Origin: Pseudomonas serboccidentalis
GTDB lineage: Bacteria > Pseudomonadota > Gammaproteobacteria > Pseudomonadales > Pseudomonadaceae
Direction of reading: 5' to 3'
Assembly (NCBI RefSeq): GCF_028830055.1
Contig: NZ_CP101655.1
Location: forward strand, 2,114,880-2,178,879
Length of the DNA stretch: 64,000 nt
The notes under the pieces: model-generated
Database searches by the model: none
Told to the model about the DNA's origin: nothing
The model's input: only the letters and a program-made list of their open reading frames with translations
Part shown: positions 1 to 7,287 of the stretch, in pieces
Position numbering within the stretch: position 1 is the stretch's first letter
Layout: each line of letters begins with the position of its first letter
Program-made: the position numbers and the translations under genes

Positions 1-466
1 TTCCGCACAATGGCGTCACTTCTTTTACGCATTGGTAGGCATGCCAGTTGGCAGAGTAAAAAACAACCGCTACAGCATCGCCCAGGATGCCAATTGCACT
101 ACCAAATATCCCAGTGCTGTTCCACGTTAGGGACAAAAATAATACAAATAATAACGCTGCCCAAGATAACGGTATCAGGCGAAAAAAGCGTCTGATGGCA
201 AATGATGTGATTATTTTTATCTTTGGCTCATTCCTGTTTATTTTTATCTGTCGCAATAGTGAAGAAGTTACAACGAATCCGGAGATTGCGAAGAATATAT
301 CAACGCCAAACCAGAAGTGTGCATGCTGAAAAACAGGCCACCAATACGCGGATAACCAGGGAAAGAACACAGGTATATGTGCAATCATAACTAGAGTTAC
401 AGATATCCCGCGCAGGATCTCTATTTCTCCGTTGATGTTGTGAGACAGGCTTTTCAATTTTGACAT
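1..466 (-). CDS. Acyltransferase 3 family membrane protein, N-terminal part (runs off the window)
   Basis: Translating leftward from an ATG at 464-466 gives about 155 residues starting MSKLKSLSHNINGEIEILRG. It has the typical start of OafA/YrhL-type acyltransferases: an EIEILRG segment leading into a membrane helix, then HFWFGVDIFFAISGFV, then a basic IRRFFRLIPLSW loop. Members transfer acetyl or similar groups to O-antigen, exopolysaccharide or lipid sugars at the inner membrane. The catalytic His is usually in the first helix and an H is present there (MIAHIPVFFPW). The AAGG-like Shine-Dalgarno touches the ATG, so the exact start is uncertain. The 3' part lies outside the window. Confidence 0.8.
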   Translation of the reverse strand, partial: MSKLKSLSHNINGEIEILRGISVTLVMIAHIPVFFPWLSAYWWPVFQHAHFWFGVDIFFAISGFVVTSSLLRQIKINRNEPKIKIITSFAIRRFFRLIPLSWAALLFVLFLSLTWNSTGIFGSAIGILGDAVAVVFYSANWHAYQCVKEVTPLCG

Positions 467-804
467 CCTTGTCGTTTCATGGGGTGCGGCATAATGCCTC
501 ATGATGGGCGTCTCCCCAAGAAAATTATCGCCTGCGAGCAGCATGCTTTCTCACTTTTCTGGCTATTCGTAAAAATGTGTCAGTGCCTTTGCCGTTTATG
601 GATTACAAGAGTTTCTGGAGGCCCCCAAACCAAACACAGCCGCCACTGAACGGCTTTTTCGCTTGGTCAGGTTGAGCGCTGAAACGCTCAATCAAATGAC
701 TCAGGCTTCGCGCAGCGGGATCGCCTACGCAATCGTCTTGCCCCGGCGGCACTGGCGACGTGGATCATGCAGCCGTTCGCGCTGCAAGCCTGTCAGGCGT
801 ACGT
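467..804. other. Stretch without a supported gene
   Basis: No reading frame here looks like a conserved protein. A small hairpin (TTGAGCG, six-base loop, CGCTCAA) lies near 670-690. Short frames on the plus strand change phase repeatedly, as expected of decayed sequence. It is probably the remnant edge of an accessory element. Confidence 0.4.
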
Positions 805-1095
805 TCAGAAGTTGTCACACTGATGAGGAAAGGAGGGCGCGAAGGGGGGGGCGCCTTTCAGCTTTTTGATTGCGGTGGAAAAGTGCGAGATCTGCCTGTC
901 CTTTGCCATCAGCTCCCAGTTGCTTTTGATTTCGATATCGGTCGCCCGCCGGCTGGCATCATCTGCTTTTGACCGCGCGTCGATGGTCTGTTCCTGAATT
1001 TCGCTCTTACATATCTGGAGCTGATGCCGGCAGCTTTCGAGCGGCGTAGGGCAACCGATCCAATTGTCGGTGTCCTCTATGTAGAGGGGATCCAC
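805..1095 (-). CDS. Hypothetical protein, possibly degraded
   Basis: A 96-residue frame with a GTG start. Residues about 25-75 are charged and helical (EIQEQTIDARSKADDASRR), suggesting a coiled coil, as in some phage lysis or structural accessory proteins. There is no convincing ribosome binding site. The frame runs into an eight-G run near 844-851, where a length change could have altered the C terminus. I do not recognise the family; it may be a relic. Confidence 0.3.
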   Translation of the reverse strand: MDPLYIEDTDNWIGCPTPLESCRHQLQICKSEIQEQTIDARSKADDASRRATDIEIKSNWELMAKDRQISHFSTAIKKLKGAPPFAPSFPHQCDNF

Positions 1096-1306
1096 GGGAT
1101 ATCTTGTTGATAGCTGGTTTTATATACAATGATCGAGGTGCGGCCGGCGGACCAGGATGAGGCGGCGATATGCACCGAGCGTTGCAAAACAGTGTTCCGC
1201 ATCCAAAACCGGTGGCCTCGGATTATGCGGGCTGTAGCCTCTTAAAAATCAGTAGCTTGGGAAACGGAAATAGTGCTAACCTATTGATCTACAGCGATTT
1301 ATAGAT

Positions 1307-1352
1307 GGATTGCAAATCCGCTACGCCGGTTCGATTCCGAGCTCGACCTCCA
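1307..1352 (+). pseudogene. 3' remnant of tRNA-Cys(GCA)
   Basis: The segment reads GGATTGCAAATCCG (anticodon arm with GCA), then the T arm GCCGGTTCGATTCCG, and ends in CCTCCA. That is the 3' half of a tRNA-Cys with a few changes in the acceptor strand. The D arm and 5' acceptor are absent: the sequence upstream is unrelated. In Pseudomonas, tRNA-Cys commonly sits just before tRNA-Leu(UAA), as here. A 3' half alone is the usual footprint of an integration event, so this is probably an attR-like scar of a neighbouring element. Confidence 0.7.
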
Positions 1353-1361
1353 CTATAAGCA

Positions 1362-1395
1362 AGCTCCGTAGATCCATGATTTACGGTGCTTTTTT
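1362..1395 (+). terminator. Rho-independent terminator after the tRNA-Cys remnant
   Basis: An AGCTCCGTA / TACGGTGCT stem (one mismatch) is followed by a run of six T. It probably ends the tRNA-Cys transcript. Confidence 0.6.
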
Positions 1396-1546
1396 GTTTT
1401 CATTGCGCTGCAAGATTTAGTCTTGAAATCAGCCGCTGTGAGCTTGCTTCACCGGGACGTGATGTATATATTTCCCGCTCTGCTTCACAAGGCTCAACAC
1501 TGTCCGGTTCGCTGGTCGACTGATTTGAGCTGTACACCGCGCTACC

Positions 1547-1633
1547 GCCCGAATGGCGAAACTGGTAGACGCATGGGACTTAAAATCCCCCGCTCGTAAG
1601 GGCGTGCCGGTTCGATTCCGGCTTCGGGCACCA
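1547..1633 (+). tRNA. tRNA-Leu (anticodon UAA)
   Basis: A full 87-nt cloverleaf including CCA. The acceptor strands GCCCGAA and TTCGGGC pair, the anticodon loop reads CTTAAAA (anticodon TAA) and the T loop is TTCGATT. A long variable arm is present, as in class II tRNAs. It reads UUA/UUG codons. The 3' part doubles as the crossover region of the adjacent integrative element, and the tRNA stays intact because the element carries an identical 3' end. Confidence 0.95.
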
Positions 1634-1634
1634 T
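1576..1634 (+). repeat. attL: 59-bp direct repeat at the left border of the island
   Basis: From the anticodon stem (GGACTTAAAATCC) through CCAT, this segment is identical to 42589-42647. Direct repeats of a tRNA 3' end, one next to an integrase, are the standard footprint of site-specific integration. The span between the copies is about 41 kb. Confidence 0.93.
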
Positions 1635-1641
1635 AAATATC

Positions 1642-1686
1642 AAGGGCTTGCATGATATACCTCATGCAAGCCCTTAGTTCTTTTTT
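1642..1686 (+). terminator. Terminator between tRNA-Leu and the integrase
   Basis: A perfect 12-bp stem (AAGGGCTTGCAT / ATGCAAGCCCTT) with a 10-base loop, followed by a T-rich tract. It serves tRNA-Leu and may also work for the convergent integrase transcript. A related hairpin follows attR, so each element end supplies its own terminator. Confidence 0.8.
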
Positions 1687-1713
1687 CCGCAATCAAAAAA
1701 TCTTTTCCGCAAT
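1683..1713 (+). other. Integrase arm-type sites, left end
   Basis: Two direct copies of TTTTCCGCAAT (1683-1693 and 1703-1713) lie between the att core and the integrase. Similar words occur at the right end (42477-42486 and, inverted, 42539-42549). Their symmetry about the att cores suggests arm sites bound by the N-terminal domain of the integrase; this is inference. Confidence 0.5.
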
Positions 1714-1726
1714 TCGTGACCGTCAT

Positions 1727-2758
1727 TCACTTCGTAGGGGTAACCTTCATCCCCTTGCGCATTCGGATGTACTGTTCTGTCATCCCAACGGTTGTATGTC
1801 CTAGCTGGTCCCTAGCTTCTCGGATGCTCCCTGTTGACTCCTCCTTATCCGTCGCCGCTTTTGCTCTTAGGTCGCGCATCTGAAATTCTGCTTTTGGAAT
1901 TCCGGCTGCTTCCCTGGCGTCATCAAACCGCTTTCTGAGCATGCTGGTCGTCATTGGCTGCCCAGAGTCGATTACTACCAGACGTGTTGATCTGATTTTG
2001 TGTCCAGCCTTTCGTGTCATGATTCGATCGATTACGACTTTGAGCTCACCAATGATCTCGATCCTTCGTTTAGCCCCTGTCTTGCCTTGCTGAACGGAGA
2101 GCTTTCCGTCTTTTATGTCTCGCTCATCCATCTTCAATGTGTCTGCGATCCTCTGGCCTGTTAGGTAGAACAGGTCCAAGGCGTCCCTCAATGGCTGATC
2201 GGCATGCCGGTAGGCTCTGGCAAGTACGTCGTCTTCAACATATATGTCGCGACCGGTTTCTTTATTGCCTTTCACGCCTGAGCAAGGATTTGCCAAGGAT
2301 GTATAGCCATTCTCGCGAGCAAAGTTCCAGATAGAGCTGAGCAATGCCTTCTCCCGATTCGCGCGAATAGGTGCTGTCTTGCCACGATGACGAAGGTACT
2401 GGCTGACATGTTTCGGTTCGATAGCTTCTAGAGGGGCGGGCGGGTCGTTGAAGAACAGAAGAAGGTTTTTGAGTTCGCGCGCGTTGTCTTTTTGGGTGGC
2501 GTGGGCTTTTGTGGGAACCACCTCATTCATATAAAGCTCGGCTACGTAAGCAAAGGTAAGTACGGTTTGTGTCAGGGCTTGAGAGACGCGGCTTTTTTCG
2601 AGCTTTGCGTACTCTAAGATGGCCAGGCCGTAATCCGTACCTAGCGGGATTTCCTTGCGTGGTTTCCCGCCAGTGTCGTAAAGGTAATAGGTTGTGTTGC
2701 CGCGTTTTCTCTCGCGCAGGCGAGGAATGCTCCCCGGCTTTGTTGGTCTTCGTCCCAT
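1727..2758 (-). CDS. int: Tyrosine-type site-specific integrase
   Basis: A 343-residue phage-type integrase with an N-terminal arm-binding region (1-60), a core-binding SAM-like domain (about 65-165) and a C-terminal catalytic domain. Visible active-site residues are R203 (TGQRIADTL), K226, R298 in MRDLRAKAATD, H321 (LGHTT) and Tyr330 (MTEQYI). The box II position that is usually His (HxxR) is Arg295 here, a variation seen in some phage integrases. The gene lies 92 bp from the tRNA-Leu 3' end and points toward it. It follows the DUF4224 gene directly, so integrase and a likely excision factor are probably co-transcribed. It should catalyse integration into and excision from tRNA-Leu. Confidence 0.95.
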   Translation of the reverse strand: MGRRPTKPGSIPRLRERKRGNTTYYLYDTGGKPRKEIPLGTDYGLAILEYAKLEKSRVSQALTQTVLTFAYVAELYMNEVVPTKAHATQKDNARELKNLLLFFNDPPAPLEAIEPKHVSQYLRHRGKTAPIRANREKALLSSIWNFARENGYTSLANPCSGVKGNKETGRDIYVEDDVLARAYRHADQPLRDALDLFYLTGQRIADTLKMDERDIKDGKLSVQQGKTGAKRRIEIIGELKVVIDRIMTRKAGHKIRSTRLVVIDSGQPMTTSMLRKRFDDAREAAGIPKAEFQMRDLRAKAATDKEESTGSIREARDQLGHTTVGMTEQYIRMRKGMKVTPTK

Positions 2759-2965
2759 TCATCCCACCAGGCGCGGCTGCCACGTTGGAGTTTCTGCCGC
2801 GTTGGTAGTTGCTCCTGTCAACGCGGACGCAATCACGCAAGGCCAGCCATTGCGCTTGATGGTATGACGAATGCCATTGCGCTTCAGCACCATAATCTGA
2901 CCGGCTTTAGTTTTGGCTCCGGTCAGTTCGCAGACTTGCTCATGGCTAAGAAATTGAATACTCAT
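2759..2965 (-). CDS. DUF4224 protein, putative excisionase/directionality factor
   Basis: A 68-residue protein beginning MSIQFLSHEQVCELTGAKTK. The pattern L-x-x-EQVCELTG, then a Q-x-x-x-L-x-x-NGI segment and a GWPCV turn, matches DUF4224 proteins, small winged-helix-like DNA binders found next to phage integrases. It abuts the integrase start with no spacer, which suggests translational coupling and a role in excision. The excisionase role comes from position and fold resemblance, not proof. Confidence 0.75.
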   Translation of the reverse strand: MSIQFLSHEQVCELTGAKTKAGQIMVLKRNGIRHTIKRNGWPCVIASALTGATTNAAETPTWQPRLVG

Positions 2966-3435
2966 GCTGGCTCCTTGCTAGGAAATGCAGAGCGCTTCGA
3001 ATGCGCTTGCAGTGCGGCCTTGCTGCCCTCGGTTCCTGGATACAGCTGCGCAGCCATTGCAAGCGCCTGTTCGCGCAGCGATCGGGCATCACGCTCAAGC
3101 TTCTTGCCGGTAAGAAAGGCGCTGAAGGTCTCGGCGGCGATCCGCAGCAGCTCGCCGATATCGACCAGCGTCTGGTGCTCGGCCGGGCCGAAGAGTGGAC
3201 CTGCTTCAAATCGTTTGCAGGTGTGTGCCAGGCGCGCGTGATCGGCCCGGATAAACTGCAGGGAGGCCTGAAGCTCGCGGATGGTTTTGGCGCTTGCGGC
3301 GCGCTGGATGTCTTCACCCTCGCGCAGGCCTGTCTCCAGGCCATCGCTGCGGCCCATGATGTAACCGCCCCAGAGCAGCAGGGCGGCCAGAACTATCAGG
3401 GTGACGAGTGCACCGATTTGTATTGGGGTCATCAT
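2962..3435 (-). CDS. Phage membrane-anchored hypothetical protein
   Basis: 157 residues. One N-terminal membrane helix (about 6-28, IGALVTLIVLAALLLWGGY) is followed by a charged helical region. Function not recognised; similar anchored proteins occur in the leftward operons of Pseudomonas prophages. It overlaps the next gene (DUF4224) by four bases, and its own start overlaps the stop of the prtN-like gene (ATGA). It is thus part of a tightly packed leftward operon. Confidence 0.65.
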   Translation of the reverse strand: MMTPIQIGALVTLIVLAALLLWGGYIMGRSDGLETGLREGEDIQRAASAKTIRELQASLQFIRADHARLAHTCKRFEAGPLFGPAEHQTLVDIGELLRIAAETFSAFLTGKKLERDARSLREQALAMAAQLYPGTEGSKAALQAHSKRSAFPSKEPA

Positions 3436-3812
3436 GTGGTGTGCTCCTGGGATTGTCGTTGGCTGGTGGTGACAGCCGTCAGTGGTGTGGGGGCAACAGG
3501 GCGTTGGCCGTCCTGCTGTCGCTGCATGTCTTCATCCGCTTTGTAGGCGCGGATATCGATCAGCGAGGCGACGTGGCGGATGTGCGCGTACTTCAGCGCC
3601 TTGCGGCTGGTGTCCAGCGTGGTGATCGGAAGCTGGATCCGGCCGCTGTTGATCTCCGTCACGAACGACTGCTCGTTGAGATTGCGAAAGTACTGCTCGC
3701 GGACTTTTTCCAGCGGGATCAGGACGTCACCGAAGATTCGATAGAGCAGTTCGACGGTGGCCGATTCGGGCGCCGGATGCAGGCGAAGCGGATTCTGTGC
3801 AGCGTTACTCAT
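3432..3812 (-). CDS. PrtN-family (pyocin activator) transcription factor
   Basis: 126 residues. The first 85 carry the features of the PrtN family: LLYRIFGDVLIPLEKVREQYF, a helix-turn-helix-like EQSFVTEINSGRIQLPITTLD, then a basic ALKYAHIRHVASLIDIRA segment. In P. aeruginosa PrtN activates pyocin genes when the SOS response removes PrtR. Phage copies probably activate late or lysis genes, or cross-talk with resident tailocins. The C-terminal 40 residues are Q/T-rich and look disordered. The start overlaps the preceding small gene. Confidence 0.8.
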   Translation of the reverse strand: MSNAAQNPLRLHPAPESATVELLYRIFGDVLIPLEKVREQYFRNLNEQSFVTEINSGRIQLPITTLDTSRKALKYAHIRHVASLIDIRAYKADEDMQRQQDGQRPVAPTPLTAVTTSQRQSQEHTT

Positions 3813-3984
3813 GGACTTGTCGAGCCTCCTTGCGTTGTTGTCGTGCCGGGTGGTTCCAGGCGTTCAGGCAGTGGCGTCTGGTCAGCTCGCGCAGATGTTC
3901 GGGCACTTCGAGGAGCGCGGCGTTGCGCTCCTCGCGTGTGCGCATGGCAACGATCTGGCGGGCGTACTCCCTAGGCCACGTCAC
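3805..3984 (-). CDS. Small phage protein (59 aa)
   Basis: Reading leftward from GTG at 3982-3984 gives VTWPREYARQIVAMRTREER through to a TAA that overlaps the next gene's start. It is charged and helical, with a WPREYA start that I recall from small proteins in Pseudomonas prophage operons. The GTG lies inside the end of the KilAC-like gene and the stop lies inside the prtN start, so both ends are coupled to neighbours. That supports a real gene. Function unknown. Confidence 0.7.
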   Translation of the reverse strand: MTWPREYARQIVAMRTREERNAALLEVPEHLRELTRRHCLNAWNHPARQQRKEARQVHE

Positions 3985-4252
3985 GGCGATCTGCCGGGAT
4001 GGCAGGAAGATCGATGTCCAACTGCTCGGCCAGCCAGCGGATACCGGGCTGCTTCACCCGAGTCGACTGGCTGTACTGCATTCCGTGTTTCTCGTCATAC
4101 CAGGGACTGTCCTTGACTCGCAGGTACGCTTTGTCGCGCTTCGGGTCCGCCGGCAGGTTTCCCTTGAGCAAACCTTTTTCTCGCATGAGAGCGATAAGTT
4201 TGGGGCGAGTGAGGCCGAGTTGAGCGGCTGCTTGGGCGAGGGTGCGTTCCAT
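3971..4252 (-). CDS. Phage antirepressor KilAC-domain protein
   Basis: 93 residues starting MERTLAQAAAQLGLTRPKLI. This is the KilAC DNA-binding fold: a helix-turn-helix (AAAQLGLTRPKLIALMREKG) followed by a GMQYSQSTRVKQPGIRWLAE segment. Larger phage antirepressors carry this as the C-terminal half; here it stands alone. A strong Shine-Dalgarno (AAGGAGG) precedes the chosen ATG, so I reject an upstream in-frame extension. It probably tunes the lysis-lysogeny decision or prtN expression. Confidence 0.75.
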   Translation of the reverse strand: MERTLAQAAAQLGLTRPKLIALMREKGLLKGNLPADPKRDKAYLRVKDSPWYDEKHGMQYSQSTRVKQPGIRWLAEQLDIDLPAIPADRRDVA

Positions 4253-4262
4253 AACGTCCTCC

Positions 4263-4853
4263 TTATGCTGCGTGCGCAGCTGGAGTGGCCGCTGCAGCAA
4301 GGTGGTTGATGGACTCAATGAGCTTTGCGTAGATCTCGGCATCGGAGCCGTACAAGGTGAAGCAGCGCGTATGCGGGTTCTTGTTGCCGATGCTCAAGAT
4401 AGCGGTGACGCCGCGGCGCGAATGGGTGCGATGCAGCGCCACATGCAGGGGAAGTTCAAAACCCATTTCGAGGCTAAGCACGCCGCCGGTGTGCACCAGT
4501 TCGAACACACGCTGCTTGTCCTGGACAATAAAATGGCCGTATTGACGATCGACATGCGGGAGATGCACCAGGTCGCTGGAGTTGCTCGCGTCGAACGGAC
4601 CGTTGGCAATCTCCTCAATAAAGTCGGCCAGTTTAAGGTGCATCTTCTTGTCGTTCTGCAGGGTCAGCGTGTGGCGTTCGCTGCCCAGCTCGACGACAAA
4701 AGTGCTTTCCACTGTGCCGCGCTCAGCCTTGAGACGGAATGCCAGGCATTCACGCTTCGGCGCTGTGCGCAGGACGTGGTTGAAGGTCTCGGTCAGGTTG
4801 ACCTGGGCGTTGAGCAACTGCAGGGTGCGGTTGTCGATCTTGTACTTGATCAT
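4263..4853 (-). CDS. Hypothetical phage protein
   Basis: 196 residues beginning MIKYKIDNRTLQLLNAQVNL, with mixed alpha/beta character and no motif I recognise. Its ATG overlaps the stop of the preceding 59-residue gene (ATGA), and the KilAC-like gene follows closely. This places it in the early leftward operon that the CI-like repressor probably controls. The length and clean coding pattern support a real gene. Confidence 0.65.
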   Translation of the reverse strand: MIKYKIDNRTLQLLNAQVNLTETFNHVLRTAPKRECLAFRLKAERGTVESTFVVELGSERHTLTLQNDKKMHLKLADFIEEIANGPFDASNSSDLVHLPHVDRQYGHFIVQDKQRVFELVHTGGVLSLEMGFELPLHVALHRTHSRRGVTAILSIGNKNPHTRCFTLYGSDAEIYAKLIESINHLAAAATPAAHAA

Positions 4854-5029
4854 GCTGCGTGCCCTCCACCGTTCGGATCGATAGGAGAGGGCTGGCAGGA
4901 CTTGGCGACAAGCTTTGGTTTGCTGTTATGAATGACGACCAGACAGCCCGTGGCGAGCTGCAGCTGTTCGATCAGTTTGCGATTGCTGACGCATGCAGGA
5001 TGGACATGTAGGGATGCGGTGGCGCGCAT
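4850..5029 (-). CDS. Small phage protein, first gene of the leftward operon (59 aa)
   Basis: Translation from ATG at 5027-5029 gives MRATASLHVHPACVSNRKLI and ends in a TGA overlapping the next ATG. A GAGG Shine-Dalgarno lies upstream. The family is unknown. It is the first gene downstream of the operator-like repeats at 5073-5107, so it is probably made early after induction. Confidence 0.65.
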   Translation of the reverse strand: MRATASLHVHPACVSNRKLIEQLQLATGCLVVIHNSKPKLVAKSCQPSPIDPNGGGHAA

Positions 5030-5072
5030 GGTGATGCCTCACTGTGGCTGGAGAGTGAGGCAAGTAAACAAT

Positions 5073-5107
5073 CTGTTTGGTTTTTGGTCAACACATTTTG
5101 TTTGGTG
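5073..5107. promoter_or_regulatory. Left operator region (putative repressor sites)
   Basis: CTGTTTGGT (5073-5081) and TTGTTTGGT (5098-5106) repeat the words found at 5935-5966 on the other side of the repressor gene. The first lies in a dyad, AAACA-ATC-TGTTT. The position upstream of the leftward operon suggests an OL-like control site. Experimental binding is not shown. Confidence 0.5.
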
Positions 5108-5890
5108 TCAGATCAGAGAGGGGCCTTTCAATGGACGTATTGATGACCACCAAAATATGCGGCCAAGAATAACCACCCGCTGAGCCATGATCTGATCGAA
5201 GTCATAGTCTTCGTCAGCGTATTCCTGTGAATTGAAGCTCCTCATCTTGATGCCGTTGGCAGTACGTTGAAGAAATTTAATCCGAAAATGCCCGTCGTGG
5301 TCGATTGCGTACATTTCGCCGTCAACGATTCGTGTCATTCCCGTATCAATGCCGACTGTCGCTCCCGAAAGAATCAGTGGGTGATTACTGTTCCCGCTGT
5401 TGGTGGCAAATACAGCGTTTGAGGGATCTACTCCGCAAGTCCTCATCGTAGCTCGTGAAAAACGAAGCTTTGGCCCAGCGATCTCCTGCACCTCTGTACG
5501 CGCAACCTTTCCAGGTCCAGAGGATAACTCCACTTCCTTGTACAACCTTAGCTCCACCTCGTCATTGTCTATTGGTGTTTCTGAATCCCAAGGAGCCATT
5601 GGCTCCAGCACGTAAAGCGGCGAATCGTTAGCAGCCGGGCGTAATGGGTTTCGCTCAGTGCTCTTGGTCCGCATTGGTACATCTTTCCCTTCTAGCCACT
5701 CGCGCTCCACGACAAGTGTCAGCGCAACTTCGCCGACCATATACGCGGGGACGCCCCTAGCTTTCCAGTTCGTGATGTTCTGGTCGTTCTCGAGATCGAG
5801 AATTCGAGCGAGCTGGGCCCCCGTCAATCCGGAGTTTTCGAGCGCTTCACGGAAGCGTTGGCCTTTGAGGTTTTGCGTTTGTTTACTCAT
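5108..5890 (-). CDS. CI-like prophage repressor, HTH plus S24 peptidase
   Basis: 260 residues from MSKQTQNLKGQRFREALENS; an upstream ATG would add 13 residues but lies in the operator. Residues about 8-60 form a lambda-repressor-type helix-turn-helix (GLTGAQLARILDLENDQNITNW). The C-terminal half is a LexA/S24 fold: a GNSN segment supplies the likely Ser nucleophile and the RIKFLQR segment the Lys. It should hold the element quiescent and cleave itself on RecA activation, linking induction to DNA damage. Divergent from the cro-like gene. Confidence 0.85.
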   Translation of the reverse strand: MSKQTQNLKGQRFREALENSGLTGAQLARILDLENDQNITNWKARGVPAYMVGEVALTLVVEREWLEGKDVPMRTKSTERNPLRPAANDSPLYVLEPMAPWDSETPIDNDEVELRLYKEVELSSGPGKVARTEVQEIAGPKLRFSRATMRTCGVDPSNAVFATNSGNSNHPLILSGATVGIDTGMTRIVDGEMYAIDHDGHFRIKFLQRTANGIKMRSFNSQEYADEDYDFDQIMAQRVVILGRIFWWSSIRPLKGPSLI

Positions 5891-5922
5891 AAACAGAATG
5901 TTACAGCGCTTGCATTCAGATG

Positions 5923-5966
5923 ATAACAAACGTATTGTTTGGTCTTGCCGCTCAAATTGTTTGGTA
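5923..5966. promoter_or_regulatory. Right operator/promoter between repressor and cro-like gene
   Basis: Two direct copies of TTGTTTGGT (5935-5943 and 5957-5965), 22 bp apart. The first lies in a dyad, AACAA-ACGTA-TTGTT. The spacing equals two helical turns. This is the likely shared switch for the divergent repressor and cro transcripts. Confidence 0.55.
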
Positions 5967-5977
5967 TGGATAACGTC

Positions 5978-6232
5978 ATGAGTACACCTGCTCAGATATT
6001 CGATTTAGTACTGCAGGTTGCTGAGGCCTCCGGCAAAAGCCCTTCCCAGCTTTCGCGAGAGTGCAAAATCAGCCCTCAGAGATTCTTCAATTGGCGTCGG
6101 CGAGGTATTCCAGTCGCACAGGTTCGACATCTATCGAAAGCACTTTCTGGAGCGCTGCTACCTCATCAGCTTAGGCCGGATTTACCCGAGATATTCCCAG
6201 CCGAATCCGACGCTGAAATACAAGCTGCATAG
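5978..6232 (+). CDS. Cro-like regulator (YdaS-type helix-turn-helix)
   Basis: 84 residues from the ATG at 5978 (MSTPAQIFDLVLQVAEASGK); an ATG at 5966 would add four. Residues about 15-45 form a helix-turn-helix (KSPSQLSRECKISPQRFFNW), then RRRGIPVAQVRHLSKAL, as in Cro/YdaS proteins. It is transcribed divergently from the repressor across shared operator repeats, so it probably represses the repressor gene and starts the lytic programme. Confidence 0.8.
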   Translation: MSTPAQIFDLVLQVAEASGKSPSQLSRECKISPQRFFNWRRRGIPVAQVRHLSKALSGALLPHQLRPDLPEIFPAESDAEIQAA

Positions 6233-6551
6233 AAAAAAGGCGACCCAAGGGTCGCCCAGTTTCTCCCGACAGCATCACCACAATGCAGTCGGGTCGCGAT
6301 GTCAGAAGGCGAGCACACCACATGCCGCCGACTTTCACCGCGTTTCCAAGGCTCGGAAGCCTTGGTGTTGCTGCCGTTCTTACCACAGAGATGGCAGCTG
6401 TTGCGCCAGGGGTGAACAACGGATTGTTCGCCCCGGCACGGTGCCGGTGTTGGTCTTACGAACCTAGCCGGCTTTGGGCCTCTCCAGACCACGCGGCAAA
6501 TGTATCACCAACTTCTGTCGCGCGGCACTGGCAACTTTTAGGATTAATGCC
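6233..6551 (+). other. Leader region between cro-like and CII genes, no coding sequence seen
   Basis: About 320 bp without a credible gene. It has three structured elements: a GGCGACCC-AA-GGGTCGCC hairpin (6239-6256) right after the cro-like stop; a perfect CCAAGGCT-CGGA-AGCCTTGG stem-loop (6346-6365); and a near-palindrome around CCGGCACGGTGCCGG (about 6435-6450). This is where lambda has nutR and tR1, so an antitermination or attenuation leader is a reasonable guess. Confidence 0.45.
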
Positions 6552-7070
6552 ATGAGCCGAATTGCTCTCAGTTCTCTGGAACGGGCGCAGCGGGAAATCC
6601 TGCCGCTCGATTTAGCGCTGTACCACGCCGCTCGCGATTACCCGGGTGGCGCTGCTGCCATCGCTGCCACGACCGGTCGCAACCCGACCACGTTGCAGCA
6701 CAAGCTGTCGCCGACCCACCCGAGTCACTCCATCAACGTTCAGGAATTCGGTGAGATCCTCGAACTGACCAAGGATCGCCGAATTCTCGATGCGGTGCAT
6801 GCGCTGGTCGGTGACACGATCTGGCAGGAGCTGGCCGACACCTACACCAACGACATGCCTGAGACGCTCACCACTGGTATCGCCGAATACTTCCGCCAGG
6901 TCGCTGATCTGGCCGAGACCTGGGCCAAGAGCATCGGCGACGGCGTGGTGACTGATCAGGAACTGGCCGCGATTCGCCTGCAGGTGTTCCGGGGCATTCA
7001 AGGGCTGCTCGGGTTGTTCAACCGCGCCACCTACGTCAACCAGACGACGCGAGGTGCTGACCGTGGCTGA
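6552..7070 (+). CDS. Phage regulatory CII-family protein
   Basis: 172 residues from MSRIALSSLERAQREILPLD. The YPGGAAAIAATTGRNPTTLQHKLSP-type stretch (about 24-48) is the helix-turn-helix hallmark of the phage regulatory protein CII family. Helical segments with EIL, TWAKSIGDG and QELAAIRLQV follow. It probably activates lysogenic promoters early after infection. The following DksA-like gene overlaps its end by a few bases. Confidence 0.8.
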   Translation: MSRIALSSLERAQREILPLDLALYHAARDYPGGAAAIAATTGRNPTTLQHKLSPTHPSHSINVQEFGEILELTKDRRILDAVHALVGDTIWQELADTYTNDMPETLTTGIAEYFRQVADLAETWAKSIGDGVVTDQELAAIRLQVFRGIQGLLGLFNRATYVNQTTRGADRG

Positions 7071-7287
7071 CATCGCCGATTTCGCCAACGATCTGGTGCA
7101 GGAACGCATCGATCAGGCCATGGCGGCGCGCAGCGCTGCCAAGGCCGAAAGCGCTGCTCATTCCTTGCTGTTCTGTGAAGCCTGTGACGACCCGATTCCG
7201 GAAGCACGCCGACTGGCCCAGCCGGGTTGCTCGCAGTGCATCAGCTGTCAGTCCCTCTCTGAGCGGGGGATTCAGCATGCTCGATGA
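7063..7287 (+). CDS. TraR/DksA-family zinc-finger protein
   Basis: 74 residues. The C-terminal half has a four-cysteine zinc finger (FCEACDDPIPEARR... GCSQCISCQ) after an acidic helix, as in TraR and short phage DksA-like proteins. Such proteins bind the secondary channel of RNA polymerase and mimic DksA with ppGpp. I choose GTG 7063 because GAGG at 7051-7054 gives good spacing. It overlaps both neighbours, so it is coupled to CII and the helicase. Confidence 0.85.
   Translation: MADIADFANDLVQERIDQAMAARSAAKAESAAHSLLFCEACDDPIPEARRLAQPGCSQCISCQSLSERGIQHAR

Noticed and set aside
663..869. 68-codon frame near a hairpin at the left edge
   Set aside because: It changes phase relative to the neighbouring frame, has no binding site and reads as decayed sequence.
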